Shown: piece after piece, positions 17,395 through 26,513 of the stretch
Layout: each line of letters starts with the position of its first letter
Position numbering within the stretch: position 1 is the stretch's first letter
DNA from: Selenomonas sp.
GTDB lineage: Bacteria; Bacillota_C; Negativicutes; Selenomonadales; Selenomonadaceae
Assembly (NCBI RefSeq): GCF_024699275.1
Contig: NZ_JAILPX010000124.1
Span: 1 to 53,782 of the forward strand
Direction: 5' to 3'
Length of the DNA: 53,782 nucleotides
Notes under the pieces: model-generated
Seen by the model: only the letters and a program-made list of their open reading frames with translations
The model's database searches: none
Told to the model about the DNA's origin: nothing
Translations under genes and position numbers: made by a program

Positions 17395-18546
17395 ATGACC
17401 ACAGATGATACGCTGATTATAAAACCAAAAGTTAAGATAAAGGTGTTTGGCATTGGTGGGGGCGGTAACAGCGTCCTCATGCGCATGGGGCAGCATAATG
17501 CGCTGGATATTGAGCTCTATGCGGTGAATACCGATGCCAAGCAGTTACAATTGACAGCTCAGGCTGGCGGGGTTAATTGTATTCAAATCGGCGAAAATTT
17601 GACGCGGGGACGGGGTACTGGCGGTAATATCCAGCTAGGAGAACAGGCAGCTAAAAACGATGCGATTAAATTGCAGAGTGCTATGAATGGCGCGGACCTC
17701 GTGTTTGTTACGGCAGGCATGGGGGGCGGTACAGGCACAGGAGCTGCGCCTATTGTAGCACGGCTGGCCAAGGAAATGGGAATCCTCTCTGTGGGTGTGG
17801 TTACACTGCCATTTGCTTTTGAGGGCAATCGTAAAAAGAAGGCGGCCCAGGATGGCATTACGAAGATGCAGTCGCAGATGGATGCGTTGATTGCTGTGGA
17901 AAACGATAACCTGTCCAAGCTGCCGGAAAATCGGAAGATGTCTTTGGTGCAGGCCTTTGAATGTGCGGACAATATCCTGAAGCAGGCCATTAGTTGTGTG
18001 GCGGAACTGATTCTCACCACGGGGGTAATCAATGTGGATTTTGCTGATGTTACCACCATTTTCCGTCAGAGTGAGAGCAGCGATGCGCTTTTGGGGATTG
18101 GTGTAAGCGACAGGGGCGCAGTGGCTGCTGTGAAGATTGCGGCGGAGAGTCCGCTCATCGATAAGGGTCTGGCCGGGGCTCGGGGCGTAATTCTCAATCT
18201 GACTGGAGATAGTACACTGAGTCTTTATGATGTGGACGAAGCGACCCGCTATATCATGAAACATGCAGATCCAGAGGTTAATATCATTTTGGGCACGGTG
18301 GAGGATAACACCATGAAGGGCACGGTGCAGGCAACCATCATTGCCACGGATTTCGTGGATAGTGTGGTGATGAAGGCGCCCACCGTTAAGGTACCGGAAA
18401 GTGCTATAAAGAAGGAAACCTTGAAGAAGGAAAGCTTTCAGATGGAAGTTCCTGCTTTTATGAATAAGAAGCAGGCAGCAGATAAATCTCAACCTTTTGC
18501 CATCCCCGCTTTTAAGCTGACAGACGGTGGCAATGAGAACAAGTAG
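17395..18546 (+). CDS. ftsZ: FtsZ, tubulin-like division GTPase, outside a dcw cluster
   Basis: A 383-residue FtsZ from the ATG at 17395 (AGAGAGGGG upstream). The nucleotide-binding fold is intact: FGIGGGGNS, NTDAKQL, and the tubulin signature GGGTGTGA at about residue 115. The synergy (T7) loop NVDFAD is also intact, so it should polymerise and hydrolyse GTP. The sequence is divergent: where most FtsZ read SDAGSALMGIG there is a longer RQSESSDALLGIG. The C-terminal linker is short and ends with two related motifs, EVPAFMNKK and AIPAFKLTD, in place of one C-terminal peptide. It stands alone upstream of tcdA and has no ftsA or mur neighbours, so it may be a second FtsZ; this cannot be settled here. 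Confidence 0.88.
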   Translation: MTTDDTLIIKPKVKIKVFGIGGGGNSVLMRMGQHNALDIELYAVNTDAKQLQLTAQAGGVNCIQIGENLTRGRGTGGNIQLGEQAAKNDAIKLQSAMNGADLVFVTAGMGGGTGTGAAPIVARLAKEMGILSVGVVTLPFAFEGNRKKKAAQDGITKMQSQMDALIAVENDNLSKLPENRKMSLVQAFECADNILKQAISCVAELILTTGVINVDFADVTTIFRQSESSDALLGIGVSDRGAVAAVKIAAESPLIDKGLAGARGVILNLTGDSTLSLYDVDEATRYIMKHADPEVNIILGTVEDNTMKGTVQATIIATDFVDSVVMKAPTVKVPESAIKKETLKKESFQMEVPAFMNKKQAADKSQPFAIPAFKLTDGGNENK

Positions 18547-18567
18547 AAGAAGGGGTTTTCGATAGTT

Positions 18568-19314
18568 TTGGGTGCGATACATAGATTTTCCCGTTCAGAA
18601 CTCATTCTGGGGCGGGAGGGTCTGGCAAGACTCAGGGCGGCTCGGGTAGCCGTCTTTGGTATTGGGGGCGTAGGATCCTATGTCGTTGAGGGGCTGGCCC
18701 GGGCGGGGGTTGGTCATTTTGTGCTGGTGGATAATGACACCATCAGCTTGACCAATATCAACCGGCAGCTGCATTCACTGACCTCCACTGTGGGTAAACG
18801 GAAGACTTCAGTGATGCAGGAGCGGATTCGGGATATTAACCCAACGGCAGAGGTAATCACAATCGACGATTTTTATCTGCCGGATAATGCCGACAGTTTT
18901 TTTATGGAAAATACGCCCTACGATTATGTGGTGGATGCTATTGACACCGTGGCTGGTAAAATCAGCTTGGCTATGGAGTGTCATAGGCGGAATCTGCCCT
19001 TGATTGCCAGTATGGGAGCGGGCAATAAGCTGGACCCCACGCGTTTTGAGGTGGCGGATATCTACAAGACCCGTGTAGATCCGCTGGCGCGGGTTATGCG
19101 GCGCAAACTTAAGGAACTGGGCATAAAGAAGCTGAAAGTGGTGTATTCGCAGGAAGAGCCCTGTAAGGTAATCCTGCCGGTAGATGGCGAGGCTGAGAAA
19201 AAAGGAAGTGTCGGGCGTACAGCACCGGGCAGTCTTTCCTTCGTACCTTCAGTTGCCGGGCTTATCCTTGCCGGTGAGGTGGTCAAGGATTTGACCGCAG
19301 GCTGCCGGAATTGA
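18568..19314 (+). CDS. tcdA: tRNA threonylcarbamoyladenosine dehydratase (ThiF/E1-like)
   Basis: An ATP-dependent enzyme of the TcdA/CsdL family that cyclises t6A37 in ANN-reading tRNAs. At 248 residues it has the family length. The Rossmann ATP site is GIGGVGSYVVEGLARAG with VDNDTISLTNINRQ; the family signature SMGAGNKLDPTRF and a GSVGRTAPGSLSFVPSVAG segment follow. The start is TTG with AAGAAGGGG about 13 nt upstream, a longer gap than usual. It lies 21 nt after ftsZ and 14 nt before the dehydrogenase gene, so the three may be one operon. Confidence 0.92.
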   Translation: MGAIHRFSRSELILGREGLARLRAARVAVFGIGGVGSYVVEGLARAGVGHFVLVDNDTISLTNINRQLHSLTSTVGKRKTSVMQERIRDINPTAEVITIDDFYLPDNADSFFMENTPYDYVVDAIDTVAGKISLAMECHRRNLPLIASMGAGNKLDPTRFEVADIYKTRVDPLARVMRRKLKELGIKKLKVVYSQEEPCKVILPVDGEAEKKGSVGRTAPGSLSFVPSVAGLILAGEVVKDLTAGCRN

Positions 19315-19328
19315 TGGGGGACAGGTAA

Positions 19329-20294
19329 ATGAACGTAGCAGTATTAGGTTGTGGGCGCTGGGGCTCCTTTCATGCATGGTATGCTCAGCGTATTGGTCAT
19401 GCAGTTATGCTCTGGGGGCGAAGTGGTTCCAGGAATTTACACATGCTTAAAGAAACACGGAAAAACGAGTATCTGTCATTGCCTGAGACGGTGGAATTAA
19501 CGGATGATTTGGCGGCAGCCGTATCGTTTGCTGATGTTGTTATCATTTCCATCAGTGCGCAAAAGTTGCGGGAGTTCTGTGGTCAGTTAAGAAATTTACC
19601 GGATATAAAGCGGAAAAAGTTCTTGCTGTGTATGAAGGGACTGGAAGTCGGTACAGGCAAGCGGCTTACTACTGTGATGGCCGAAGAACTGGGCGTTGAT
19701 GTAAAGGTGGCGGTTTGGGTAGGTCCTGGTCACGTACAGGATTTTGTGCGTGGAATTCCCAATTGTATGGTGGTGGCAGCTAAGGAAATGCAGTTGACAA
19801 GAGAACTGGTCAATGCTTTTTCCAGCCCGCTGATTCGCTTTTACTATGGTGAAGACTTATTGGGAACGGAAATCGGTGCGGCGGCGAAAAATGTCATGGG
19901 CATTGCTGCCGGCATGCTGGATGGACTGGACTACAGCAGCTTGAAAGGGGCGCTGATGGCCAGAGGCACCAAAGAGTTATCGCGGCTTATCGAGAAGATG
20001 GGGGGCGACAGGATGACGGTGTACGGGCTATCCCATCTGGGGGATTATGAGGCAACGCTTTTTTCTTCTTTCAGCAACAACCGCCGCTTTGGTGAGGAAC
20101 TGATCAAAGGGCAGGATTTTGCGAAATTGGCAGAAGGCGTATATACAGTCAAAGCCTTAATGGATATTGCCCGGGATTATCATTTAGAAATACCCATTTG
20201 TGCAACGGTTTATGCTATCCTTTATGAGCATAAAAATCCTAAGGAAGAATTGCTGAAGCTGTTTTTGCGGGACAGGAAAACAGAGCAGGAATAA
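19329..20294 (+). CDS. Glycerol-3-phosphate dehydrogenase-like protein (GpsA family, divergent)
   Basis: A 321-residue NAD(P)-dependent dehydrogenase. The Rossmann motif is GCGRWGS at residues 7-13. The C-terminal helical domain keeps the GpsA landmarks: AAKNVMGIAAG, ALMARGTKEL, LSHLGDYEATLFSSFSNNRRFG. Where GpsA proteins usually have GPSFAxE, this one has GPGHVQDF. The reaction would be reduction of dihydroxyacetone phosphate to sn-glycerol-3-phosphate for phospholipid synthesis. The altered substrate-side loop leaves room for a different substrate or for a paralogue beside a canonical GpsA elsewhere. Confidence 0.8.
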   Translation: MNVAVLGCGRWGSFHAWYAQRIGHAVMLWGRSGSRNLHMLKETRKNEYLSLPETVELTDDLAAAVSFADVVIISISAQKLREFCGQLRNLPDIKRKKFLLCMKGLEVGTGKRLTTVMAEELGVDVKVAVWVGPGHVQDFVRGIPNCMVVAAKEMQLTRELVNAFSSPLIRFYYGEDLLGTEIGAAAKNVMGIAAGMLDGLDYSSLKGALMARGTKELSRLIEKMGGDRMTVYGLSHLGDYEATLFSSFSNNRRFGEELIKGQDFAKLAEGVYTVKALMDIARDYHLEIPICATVYAILYEHKNPKEELLKLFLRDRKTEQE

Positions 20295-20341
20295 TGGACA
20301 AGCATGGCTTTAGCATGTGTGAATAAAAGGTAAACAGATAA

Positions 20342-22096
20342 ATGAAACAGATACCCTATGCGATAAATACAATTAAAGAATTGCAAAGCTGCGTGGAAGA
20401 AGTACGGGAAGAGAGCCGCAGCCTGAAACAACTTTCCAGCGTGTTGGTATCGGTGTTTATGGATACTTCGAAGAAAGCGATGCTGGAGGAAATCCAGAAA
20501 TCTATTCGGGCTGTGTTTCCAGAAGCCCAGATGATTGGTTCGGTTTCCAGTGGAGACATTGTAAATGGGCAGTTGCTCGACCGGGGAGTGGTGGTTAATT
20601 TTACTCTTTTTGAAGAGTCGACTGTGCGGGTCTTTGCCTATGATTTTCAAGAGCAGAAAAGCAGTGTGGCCGGACGGGAATTGCTGGCCATATTGCAGGC
20701 GGACAAAGAAGCGACGGCGGTGGAGGTAATCACTACAGGTTTTCATCTGGATATCAATCCTTTTTTGAAGCAGTTGTCGGCGGCTCGGCGAAAACTGTTA
20801 TTCTTTGGCGGGATGGCCGATGATGGCAGCTTGGGGAAAGATGGTTTGGTATTTACCCAGACGGAACAACTTCGTTATGGTGCGGTGACGGCTGTGTTTA
20901 GCGGCAGCAGCCTCCATGTGCAGGGCAGTTCCAGTTTTGGCTGGAAGCCTTTGGGCCATAGCATGACCGTTACGAAGATGGACGGTGATTTTTGTCTGCA
21001 GGAATTGGATGGCCGTCCGCCTTTAGAGGTTTTCGAGCGCTATCTGGCCATTAAGAACACGGATCATTTTCTTGAGGATGCACTGACGTTTCCTTTTTAT
21101 TTTGAACGAAACGGTACGGTATTGGCTCGCCACCCCCGGCGTTGCCGGGAGGATGGCAGTATGATGTTCGGGGCGGATTTTCGGGTGGGCGAGCAGGTGC
21201 GGCTTGCTTATGGCGATCCCGGTGATGTTATTGACAATGCCATGGCGTTACAGGAAAAGATGGCCAGCTTCAAGCCGGAAGCCATCTTTGTGGTGAGTTG
21301 TGTGGCCCGATGGATGCTCTTAGGCAGTGATACGGAAAAAGAATTGGCCATCTGTAAACATTTGGCGCCCTCGTCCGGTTTTTATGCCTATGGAGAGTTC
21401 ATGCGCAATATTGCCGGGGAAATCATGGTGTCGAACATGACCCTGGTGACGGTGGGGATGCGGGAAGGTCTGCGGATGGGCAGGCAGTCCAATATAATTC
21501 CTCCCCGGCCAAAACTAAATGGTCACCGTTCTATTATGGCTCGGTTGGTGCACTTTATTGAAACCACTACCCAGGAGTTGGAGGAATCCAATCGTAAACT
21601 GGCCCATTTGGCCCAGATTGATCGCCTGACAGGTCTCTTTAATCGTGGGGAAACGGAAGTTACCCTGCAGGAGATGTTAGAAAAGGCGCATGAATTCAAG
21701 GAGCCATTGTCTGTACTGATGATGGATGTGGATGATTTTAAGGTCATCAATGATACCTATGGTCATGCAGTGGGGGATGATACCCTCAAGACCATCGCCA
21801 AGGTTCTGCGGAAAAATACCCGCAGGGGCGTAGATGTTCCCGGCCGTTGGGGCGGGGATGAGTTCTTTGTTATTTTTTCAGGAATTTCCAGTGATAAGGC
21901 TCAGGGGATTGCCCGGCGCATCAGTAAATTGATTGCCCAGCACGCGGCGCTGCCGGATGGTTCGATGGTGACCGTCAGTATTGGTGTGGTAACTGCTGCC
22001 AGTGATGATGAGCCGGATACCTTGTTTAAGCGCGCGGATGCGGCACTTTATGAAGCAAAACTGATTCGTGGTAAGAATAACGTGGTGGTGCATTGA
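20342..22096 (+). CDS. FIST-domain diguanylate cyclase
   Basis: A 584-residue protein. Residues about 40-230 are a FIST_N domain and 230-385 a FIST_C domain, a sensory module thought to bind small ligands such as amino acids. A short helical linker (residues 400-420) leads to a GGDEF domain at about 420-584. The cyclase site is canonical (GRWGGDEFF). An RxxD product-inhibition site (RGVD) sits at the correct distance upstream. There is no membrane segment, so the enzyme is cytosolic and probably makes c-di-GMP from two GTP in response to a cytosolic ligand. It starts 47 nt after the GpsA-like gene and is followed by a strong terminator. Confidence 0.9.
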   Translation: MKQIPYAINTIKELQSCVEEVREESRSLKQLSSVLVSVFMDTSKKAMLEEIQKSIRAVFPEAQMIGSVSSGDIVNGQLLDRGVVVNFTLFEESTVRVFAYDFQEQKSSVAGRELLAILQADKEATAVEVITTGFHLDINPFLKQLSAARRKLLFFGGMADDGSLGKDGLVFTQTEQLRYGAVTAVFSGSSLHVQGSSSFGWKPLGHSMTVTKMDGDFCLQELDGRPPLEVFERYLAIKNTDHFLEDALTFPFYFERNGTVLARHPRRCREDGSMMFGADFRVGEQVRLAYGDPGDVIDNAMALQEKMASFKPEAIFVVSCVARWMLLGSDTEKELAICKHLAPSSGFYAYGEFMRNIAGEIMVSNMTLVTVGMREGLRMGRQSNIIPPRPKLNGHRSIMARLVHFIETTTQELEESNRKLAHLAQIDRLTGLFNRGETEVTLQEMLEKAHEFKEPLSVLMMDVDDFKVINDTYGHAVGDDTLKTIAKVLRKNTRRGVDVPGRWGGDEFFVIFSGISSDKAQGIARRISKLIAQHAALPDGSMVTVSIGVVTAASDDEPDTLFKRADAALYEAKLIRGKNNVVVH

Positions 22097-22101
22097 GACA
22101 G

Positions 22102-22137
22102 GCCTGTGGGTTCAGTTTGAATCCATAGGCTTTCTTT
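22102..22137 (+). terminator. Terminator after the FIST-GGDEF gene
   Basis: A 13-bp stem (GCCTGTGGGTTCA / TGAATCCATAGGC, two G-U pairs), loop GTT, then TTTCTTT. Confidence 0.85.
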
Positions 22138-22206
22138 ATGAAAATGTTTTTTAGAGCAGGACTTTTGCTGGAAATAGCGTAAACTTACATTTTGGAGGAG
22201 GAGTTT

Positions 22207-22482
22207 TTGGTGGCAAAATTTGGTGGACATGGCTATGGTATGGCGGTACTTTTTGTGGTAATCGGTGCAATCCTGGGGGGGATATTGGGCCAGCTGATGA
22301 TGAGTGTGGAGGCCCTGCAGGGGGTAATGCCCTATCTGGTGAATACATTTCCTGTCTTTGATACCTCGGCGTTTACCATTAATCTCTATGTGATCCAGCT
22401 GACTTTTGGTCTGGCTTTTGCGCCGAATCTCATGAGTATTTTGGGAATTGTTATCGCCTTGATTCTGTTTCGCCGTTACTGA
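22207..22482 (+). CDS. DUF4321 family small membrane protein
   Basis: About 91 residues, with two hydrophobic helices (residues about 12-30 and 60-90) and the GAILGGILGQ glycine pattern of DUF4321. Members typically lie just before maf in Firmicutes, as here. Function unknown. The Shine-Dalgarno GGAGGAGGAG at 22194-22203 points to TTG 22207 or GTG 22210 as start. It heads the maf-radC-mre block. Confidence 0.75.
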   Translation: MVAKFGGHGYGMAVLFVVIGAILGGILGQLMMSVEALQGVMPYLVNTFPVFDTSAFTINLYVIQLTFGLAFAPNLMSILGIVIALILFRRY

Positions 22483-22499
22483 GAAAGGAGTTACGTTTT

Positions 22500-23090
22500 A
22501 TGTTCATTTTAGCTTCGGGTTCGCCACGCAGAAAAGAACTCCTGCAGCAGATTAACGCCCGTTTTGTCATTCGCATCAGTGCGGCTGAAGAATTGGCTGG
22601 CGATGATATAGACCCTGCGGTAATGGTGGAAAAGAATGCTGCGGCCAAAGCGAAAGCTGTGGCAAGACTGTATCCCAATCAGGCAGTGTTGGGGGCCGAT
22701 ACCGTAGTGGCACTGGACGGGCATACTTATGGAAAACCGCACAGCCGTGAGGAGGCTATCCGGATGTTAAGGGAGTTTTCCGGCAGAACCCATCAGGTAC
22801 TTACCGGTATTGCCTGGGTGCAGAATGAGCATCTCTTTTCCGATGTGGTGATTACGGAAGTGGAGTTTGCCCCACTGGCGGATACGGAAATTGAGCGCTA
22901 TGTGAAAAGCGGTGAGCCCATGGATAAGGCTGGGGCTTATGCCATACAGGGGGCTGCGGCGGAATTCATTACGTGCATCAAAGGGTCCTATAGCAATGTG
23001 GTGGGATTGCCCCTCAATGCGACTGTACGGCTTGCACGAAAGGCAGGCGTAAATTTGTATGGAGACGATGGTGAGGGATTTGCCACCTGA
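22500..23090 (+). CDS. maf: Maf nucleoside triphosphate pyrophosphatase
   Basis: A 196-residue Maf/HAM1-fold house-cleaning enzyme that hydrolyses (mostly modified or dTTP/UTP) nucleoside triphosphates to monophosphate and pyrophosphate. Signatures: LASGSPRRKELL at residues 4-15, GADTVV (about 67) and YAIQGAAAEFI. It is classically linked to septum control in Bacillus and lies next to radC and mreB here as there. ATG with AAAGGAG upstream. Its 3' end overlaps radC by about 30 nt. Confidence 0.95.
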   Translation: MFILASGSPRRKELLQQINARFVIRISAAEELAGDDIDPAVMVEKNAAAKAKAVARLYPNQAVLGADTVVALDGHTYGKPHSREEAIRMLREFSGRTHQVLTGIAWVQNEHLFSDVVITEVEFAPLADTEIERYVKSGEPMDKAGAYAIQGAAAEFITCIKGSYSNVVGLPLNATVRLARKAGVNLYGDDGEGFAT

Positions 23091-23748
23091 GGAACGTCCC
23101 AGGGAGAAGTTACTGGCCTATGGTCCGGGGGCACTCAGCAATGTAGAACTGCTGGCCATATTGTTGCGCAGTGGAACCCACAAGAAGTCGGTACTGCGTA
23201 TTGCGGAGGAAATCCTGGCCCATATCAAGGAACAGGGACTTTCCGGTATGGTTCATATATCGGTGGCAGAACTGGCAAAGATTGATGGTATAGGCAAGGT
23301 GAAGGCAGCAACCTTGCAGGCGGCTATAGAATTGGGCCGGAGGCTGGCGGTGCAAAGTGCGGAAAAAATACAGACTGTCCATGGGCCGGAGGATGTGGCT
23401 CATTTTGCCATGCCTCGTTACCGTTTTGAACAGAAAGAACATTTTGCCGTTATGCTGCTGAACACGAAGAATAATATTATTGGGATGCCGGAGGTTTCCG
23501 TGGGGAGTTTGTCGGCATCCATCGTCCATCCCCGGGAGGTGTTTCGGGCTGCCATTGACCATGCTGCAGCGGCGATGATTCTTCTGCACAATCATCCCAG
23601 TGGAGATCCAACGCCAAGCCGTGAGGACATTGCCGTGACGGAGCGCTTGGTTCAAGCGGGCAGGATTATGGATATTCCAGTGCTGGATCATGTGGTGTTG
23701 GGGAATGGGCGTTTTGTTAGCCTCAAGGAGAAGGGGCTGATTTCATAA
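23059..23748 (+). CDS. radC: RadC/JAB-domain protein
   Basis: A 229-residue RadC family protein: N-terminal UPF0758 helix-hairpin region (PREKLLAYGPGALSNVELLAILLRSG type) and C-terminal JAMM metallopeptidase-like domain with HNHPSGDPTPSREDI. Despite its name, a repair role is not established for the family. The start lies inside maf. ATG 23059, ATG 23068 and GTG 23071 are all in frame; 23068 or 23071 would use GGAG at 23061-23064. Confidence 0.93.
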   Translation: METMVRDLPPEERPREKLLAYGPGALSNVELLAILLRSGTHKKSVLRIAEEILAHIKEQGLSGMVHISVAELAKIDGIGKVKAATLQAAIELGRRLAVQSAEKIQTVHGPEDVAHFAMPRYRFEQKEHFAVMLLNTKNNIIGMPEVSVGSLSASIVHPREVFRAAIDHAAAAMILLHNHPSGDPTPSREDIAVTERLVQAGRIMDIPVLDHVVLGNGRFVSLKEKGLIS

Positions 23749-23788
23749 AGAAAATTTAATCAAAAAAAAATGGTTTGCCTGTTATCAA

Positions 23789-23828
23789 AATAGCTATCTT
23801 GTGATACAATAAGATAGTTATTTTTTTT
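23789..23828 (+). terminator. Terminator between radC and mreB
   Basis: A 12-bp stem AATAGCTATCTT / AAGATAGTTATT with a 10-nt loop and eight T. It separates maf-radC from the mre operon. Confidence 0.88.
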
Positions 23829-23956
23829 GGAGAATCCTTGCAAGTCAAGCTGGCAGGGGATATGGTTAGGTTGGTTTCGTGTAAGGGCGTAGTGATGAAG
23901 GGATAGTCCTCAGTCTATAAAACCTGTTTTGCATGAAATCTATTCAGTAGAAAATA

Positions 23957-23979
23957 TACGTCGCAGAACCTGTGACGTA
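23957..23979 (+). promoter_or_regulatory. Inverted repeat in the mreB leader
   Basis: TACGTCGCAG-AAC-CTGTGACGTA, a 10-bp stem with one G-U pair and a 3-nt loop, 36 nt before the mreB start. There is no T-run. It could be an operator or an RNA hairpin. TTGCAT at 23929 is a possible -35, but no good -10 is spaced from it. Confidence 0.4.
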
Positions 23980-24015
23980 AATAGATGGTTTTTCTGAAGG
24001 GAGTTTTTTTACAAA

Positions 24016-25056
24016 ATGTGGAGTCTGTTTGGTGGTTTTTCACACGATATGGGTATTGACCTGGGTACAGCGAATACGTTGGTACATGTGAAAGGCAGAG
24101 GCATTGTGCTGCGGGAGCCTTCTGTAGTCGCAATCAAGAGCGATACAGGGGATGTTCTGGCTGTAGGTGAGGAAGCAAAGCAGATGATTGGACGTACTCC
24201 GGGGAACATCATCGCTATCCGTCCGATGAAAGATGGCGTTATTGCCGATTTTGATGTGACGCAGGCTATGCTCAAGTATTTTATTCGTAAGGCCATGAAT
24301 ACAAAGTCCTTTGTTCGTCCGCGGGTGGTAGTAGGTGTACCTTCTGGTGTGACGGAAGTGGAAAAGCGGGCGGTAGTTGATGCGGCTCAGCAGGCTGGTG
24401 CCCGGGAAGCCTATCTGATTGAGGAACCCATGGCAGCGGCTATTGGGGCAGGACTGCCGGTGGAAGAGGCCACGGGCAGCATGGTGGTAGATATCGGCGG
24501 CGGCACTACGGAAATCGCAGTTATTTCCCTGGGCGGTATTGTTACCAGTTGTTCCATTCGCGTGGGCGGCGATGAGATGGACAGTGCTATCGTGCAGTAC
24601 ATCAAACGCATGTATAATCTGATGATTGGTGAACGTACGGCTGAGGAAATAAAGATGACCATTGGTACGGCCATCGTGACACCTGAGGCAGATAAGACCA
24701 TGGATATCCGTGGCCGGGACCTGGTGTCTGGCCTGCCGAAGACCTTGACCATTCAGGCTAAAGAGATTCGGGAAGCGCTTAACGATCCCATCTATAAGAT
24801 TATCGATGCCGTTAAGGGAACGTTGGAAAAGACTCCGCCAGAACTGGCTGCGGATGTTATGGACCATGGCATCATGATGACGGGGGGCGGTGCACTCCTT
24901 ACGAATCTGGATAAGCTCTTGTCCCACGAAACGGGGATGCCGGTGTTGGTATCGGAAGATGCGCTTTCCTGCGTAGGTGAAGGTACAGGCCGTTCCTTAG
25001 AAAACATCGAGTTGTTGAAACGTGTGGTTATGACGGGTAAAAAGCTGAGAAGCTGA
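24016..25056 (+). CDS. mreB: Rod shape-determining actin homologue MreB
   Basis: A 346-residue bacterial actin that organises the elongation machinery under the membrane. Actin-fold motifs: phosphate 1 loop [20 protein letters not shown], phosphate 2 [12 protein letters not shown], and the adenosine motif MTGGGALL. The membrane-binding N-terminus ([13 protein letters not shown]) is amphipathic. First gene of mreBCD-pbp2. Its ATG is preceded by GAAGGGAG at a rather long distance. Confidence 0.97.
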   Translation: MWSLFGGFSHDMGIDLGTANTLVHVKGRGIVLREPSVVAIKSDTGDVLAVGEEAKQMIGRTPGNIIAIRPMKDGVIADFDVTQAMLKYFIRKAMNTKSFVRPRVVVGVPSGVTEVEKRAVVDAAQQAGAREAYLIEEPMAAAIGAGLPVEEATGSMVVDIGGGTTEIAVISLGGIVTSCSIRVGGDEMDSAIVQYIKRMYNLMIGERTAEEIKMTIGTAIVTPEADKTMDIRGRDLVSGLPKTLTIQAKEIREALNDPIYKIIDAVKGTLEKTPPELAADVMDHGIMMTGGGALLTNLDKLLSHETGMPVLVSEDALSCVGEGTGRSLENIELLKRVVMTGKKLRS

Positions 25057-25063
25057 TATAAAA

Positions 25064-26014
25064 ATGAGTAATCGTGTAAGAAGAGATAAGGATGACGGGC
25101 GCAAGGGGTGGGCCATGGCGTTCGTGGCGGTCAGCCTCTTTTGCATCATCTTTTTTGCTGCCAGAGGGCGCTTTCAGGCTCCCGTGAGCAGCCAGGCTGT
25201 TTCGTTGGCCCTCTCCCCCTTTCAGCAGGCGGTGGATTGGGGGGCAAATGAAGTTCGTTATGTCACCAGTACGGTTTGGGAAATTGCTACCCTTTATGAG
25301 CAGAATAAGATGTTGCGCAATGAGGTGGAGCAGCTTCGGGGCATAAACCTGCAGGCTAATGAAGCCTTGGCAGAAAATGAACGCTTGCGGTCCATGGTCA
25401 ATTATCAGCAGGCTGCCCATCAGTTTGATATGGTGGCAGCGCGGATAATTGCCCGGGAGTCCGATACCTGGTCCAGTATGGTAGTCATTGACAGAGGAAC
25501 CATGAGCGGCATAGCCAATGATATGCCGGTCGTGACACCTCAGGGGTTAGTGGGGCGGGTCGTGGAAGCCGGCCCCAATTCATCTAAGGTACAGTTGATT
25601 TTGGATCCGCGCTCTGCCGTGGGTACTATCGTGCAGCGGGCAGAGTCCCGGGTTACGGGAATTGTGCGGGGCGACATGGATAATCCTACGATGCCGCAGA
25701 TGGTAAATATCCCCAAGAACGCAGATGTGGTGGAAGGGGATGTAATCATCACCTCCGGATTTGGGGGGATATATCCCAAGGGGATTGTCGTGGGCATTGT
25801 GAACAGTCTTAAGAATGATGACGGCGGTCTGCTTAAGATCGGTGTGCTGGAGTCTGCGGTAGATTTCCAAAAGCTGGAGGATGTGCTGGTGATTACGGCT
25901 TCGCGGGAAGCTCCACCAGAACCGATAAAACCGCCGCCGCAGACACCGGGAACGGAAACCGATCCGGCAACAGGCGAGAATGAAGCTGGGCAGGATGCGG
26001 AGGGACAGAAATGA
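25064..26014 (+). CDS. mreC: Rod shape-determining protein MreC
   Basis: A 316-residue membrane protein: basic N-terminus, one transmembrane helix at about residues 15-35, a coiled coil at about 70-110 (NKMLRNEVEQLRGINLQANEA type), then two beta domains (GLVGRVVEAGPNSSKVQLI). The C-terminal 35 residues are Pro/Glu-rich. It couples MreB inside to PBP2 outside. It starts 8 nt after mreB, and its stop overlaps the mreD start (ATGA). Confidence 0.95.
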   Translation: MSNRVRRDKDDGRKGWAMAFVAVSLFCIIFFAARGRFQAPVSSQAVSLALSPFQQAVDWGANEVRYVTSTVWEIATLYEQNKMLRNEVEQLRGINLQANEALAENERLRSMVNYQQAAHQFDMVAARIIARESDTWSSMVVIDRGTMSGIANDMPVVTPQGLVGRVVEAGPNSSKVQLILDPRSAVGTIVQRAESRVTGIVRGDMDNPTMPQMVNIPKNADVVEGDVIITSGFGGIYPKGIVVGIVNSLKNDDGGLLKIGVLESAVDFQKLEDVLVITASREAPPEPIKPPPQTPGTETDPATGENEAGQDAEGQK

Positions 26015-26511
26015 ATACCTTTGCCAGGCTGGCCATTTTTGTCGTGGCCCTCTATGTTTTGCAGACTTCATTTTTTCCCTTAATTAGCTATCGCGGCATT
26101 AGTCCCAATTTGATGCTTTTGGTGACTACATCCTATGCTTTTTTGAAGGGGATGGAGAAGGGAACCTTAATGGGATTTTGTACTGGACTGTTAACGGATC
26201 TTTCTACAGGGACCTTCTTTGGTGTGCACACGTTTACCTATTTGCTGATGGGAAATTTGTGTGGCCGTTTTGCCAATCGCGTCTATAAAGAGCAGTTTTT
26301 TCTGCCGGTGTTTGCATCTTTAGGGATAACTGCGTTAACCTATTTTATTTTGGCGTTACTTATGGTATTATTAGGGTATCGCTTTAATCCAATCAGCAAT
26401 GTGCAGGTGACACTTTTGCCTATGCTGATTTATCAGCTGGCGTTTGCCTATCCGGTTCATTATTTGACCTATCAATTGGATAAGAAACTCAGCGTGAAAG
26501 AAACAAACTGA
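26011..26511 (+). CDS. mreD: Rod shape-determining protein MreD
   Basis: A 166-residue integral membrane protein with about five hydrophobic helices, in the family pattern GISPNLMLLVTTSYAFLKG followed by GFCTGLLTDLSTG. It is part of the MreBCD-RodA-PBP2 elongasome. Its ATG overlaps the mreC stop by 4 nt, indicating translational coupling. Confidence 0.92.
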   Translation: MNTFARLAIFVVALYVLQTSFFPLISYRGISPNLMLLVTTSYAFLKGMEKGTLMGFCTGLLTDLSTGTFFGVHTFTYLLMGNLCGRFANRVYKEQFFLPVFASLGITALTYFILALLMVLLGYRFNPISNVQVTLLPMLIYQLAFAYPVHYLTYQLDKKLSVKETN

Positions 26512-26513
26512 TT

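Noticed and set aside
17635..18582. 315-codon minus-strand frame opposite ftsZ
   Set aside because: Antisense to intact FtsZ; no domain recognised.
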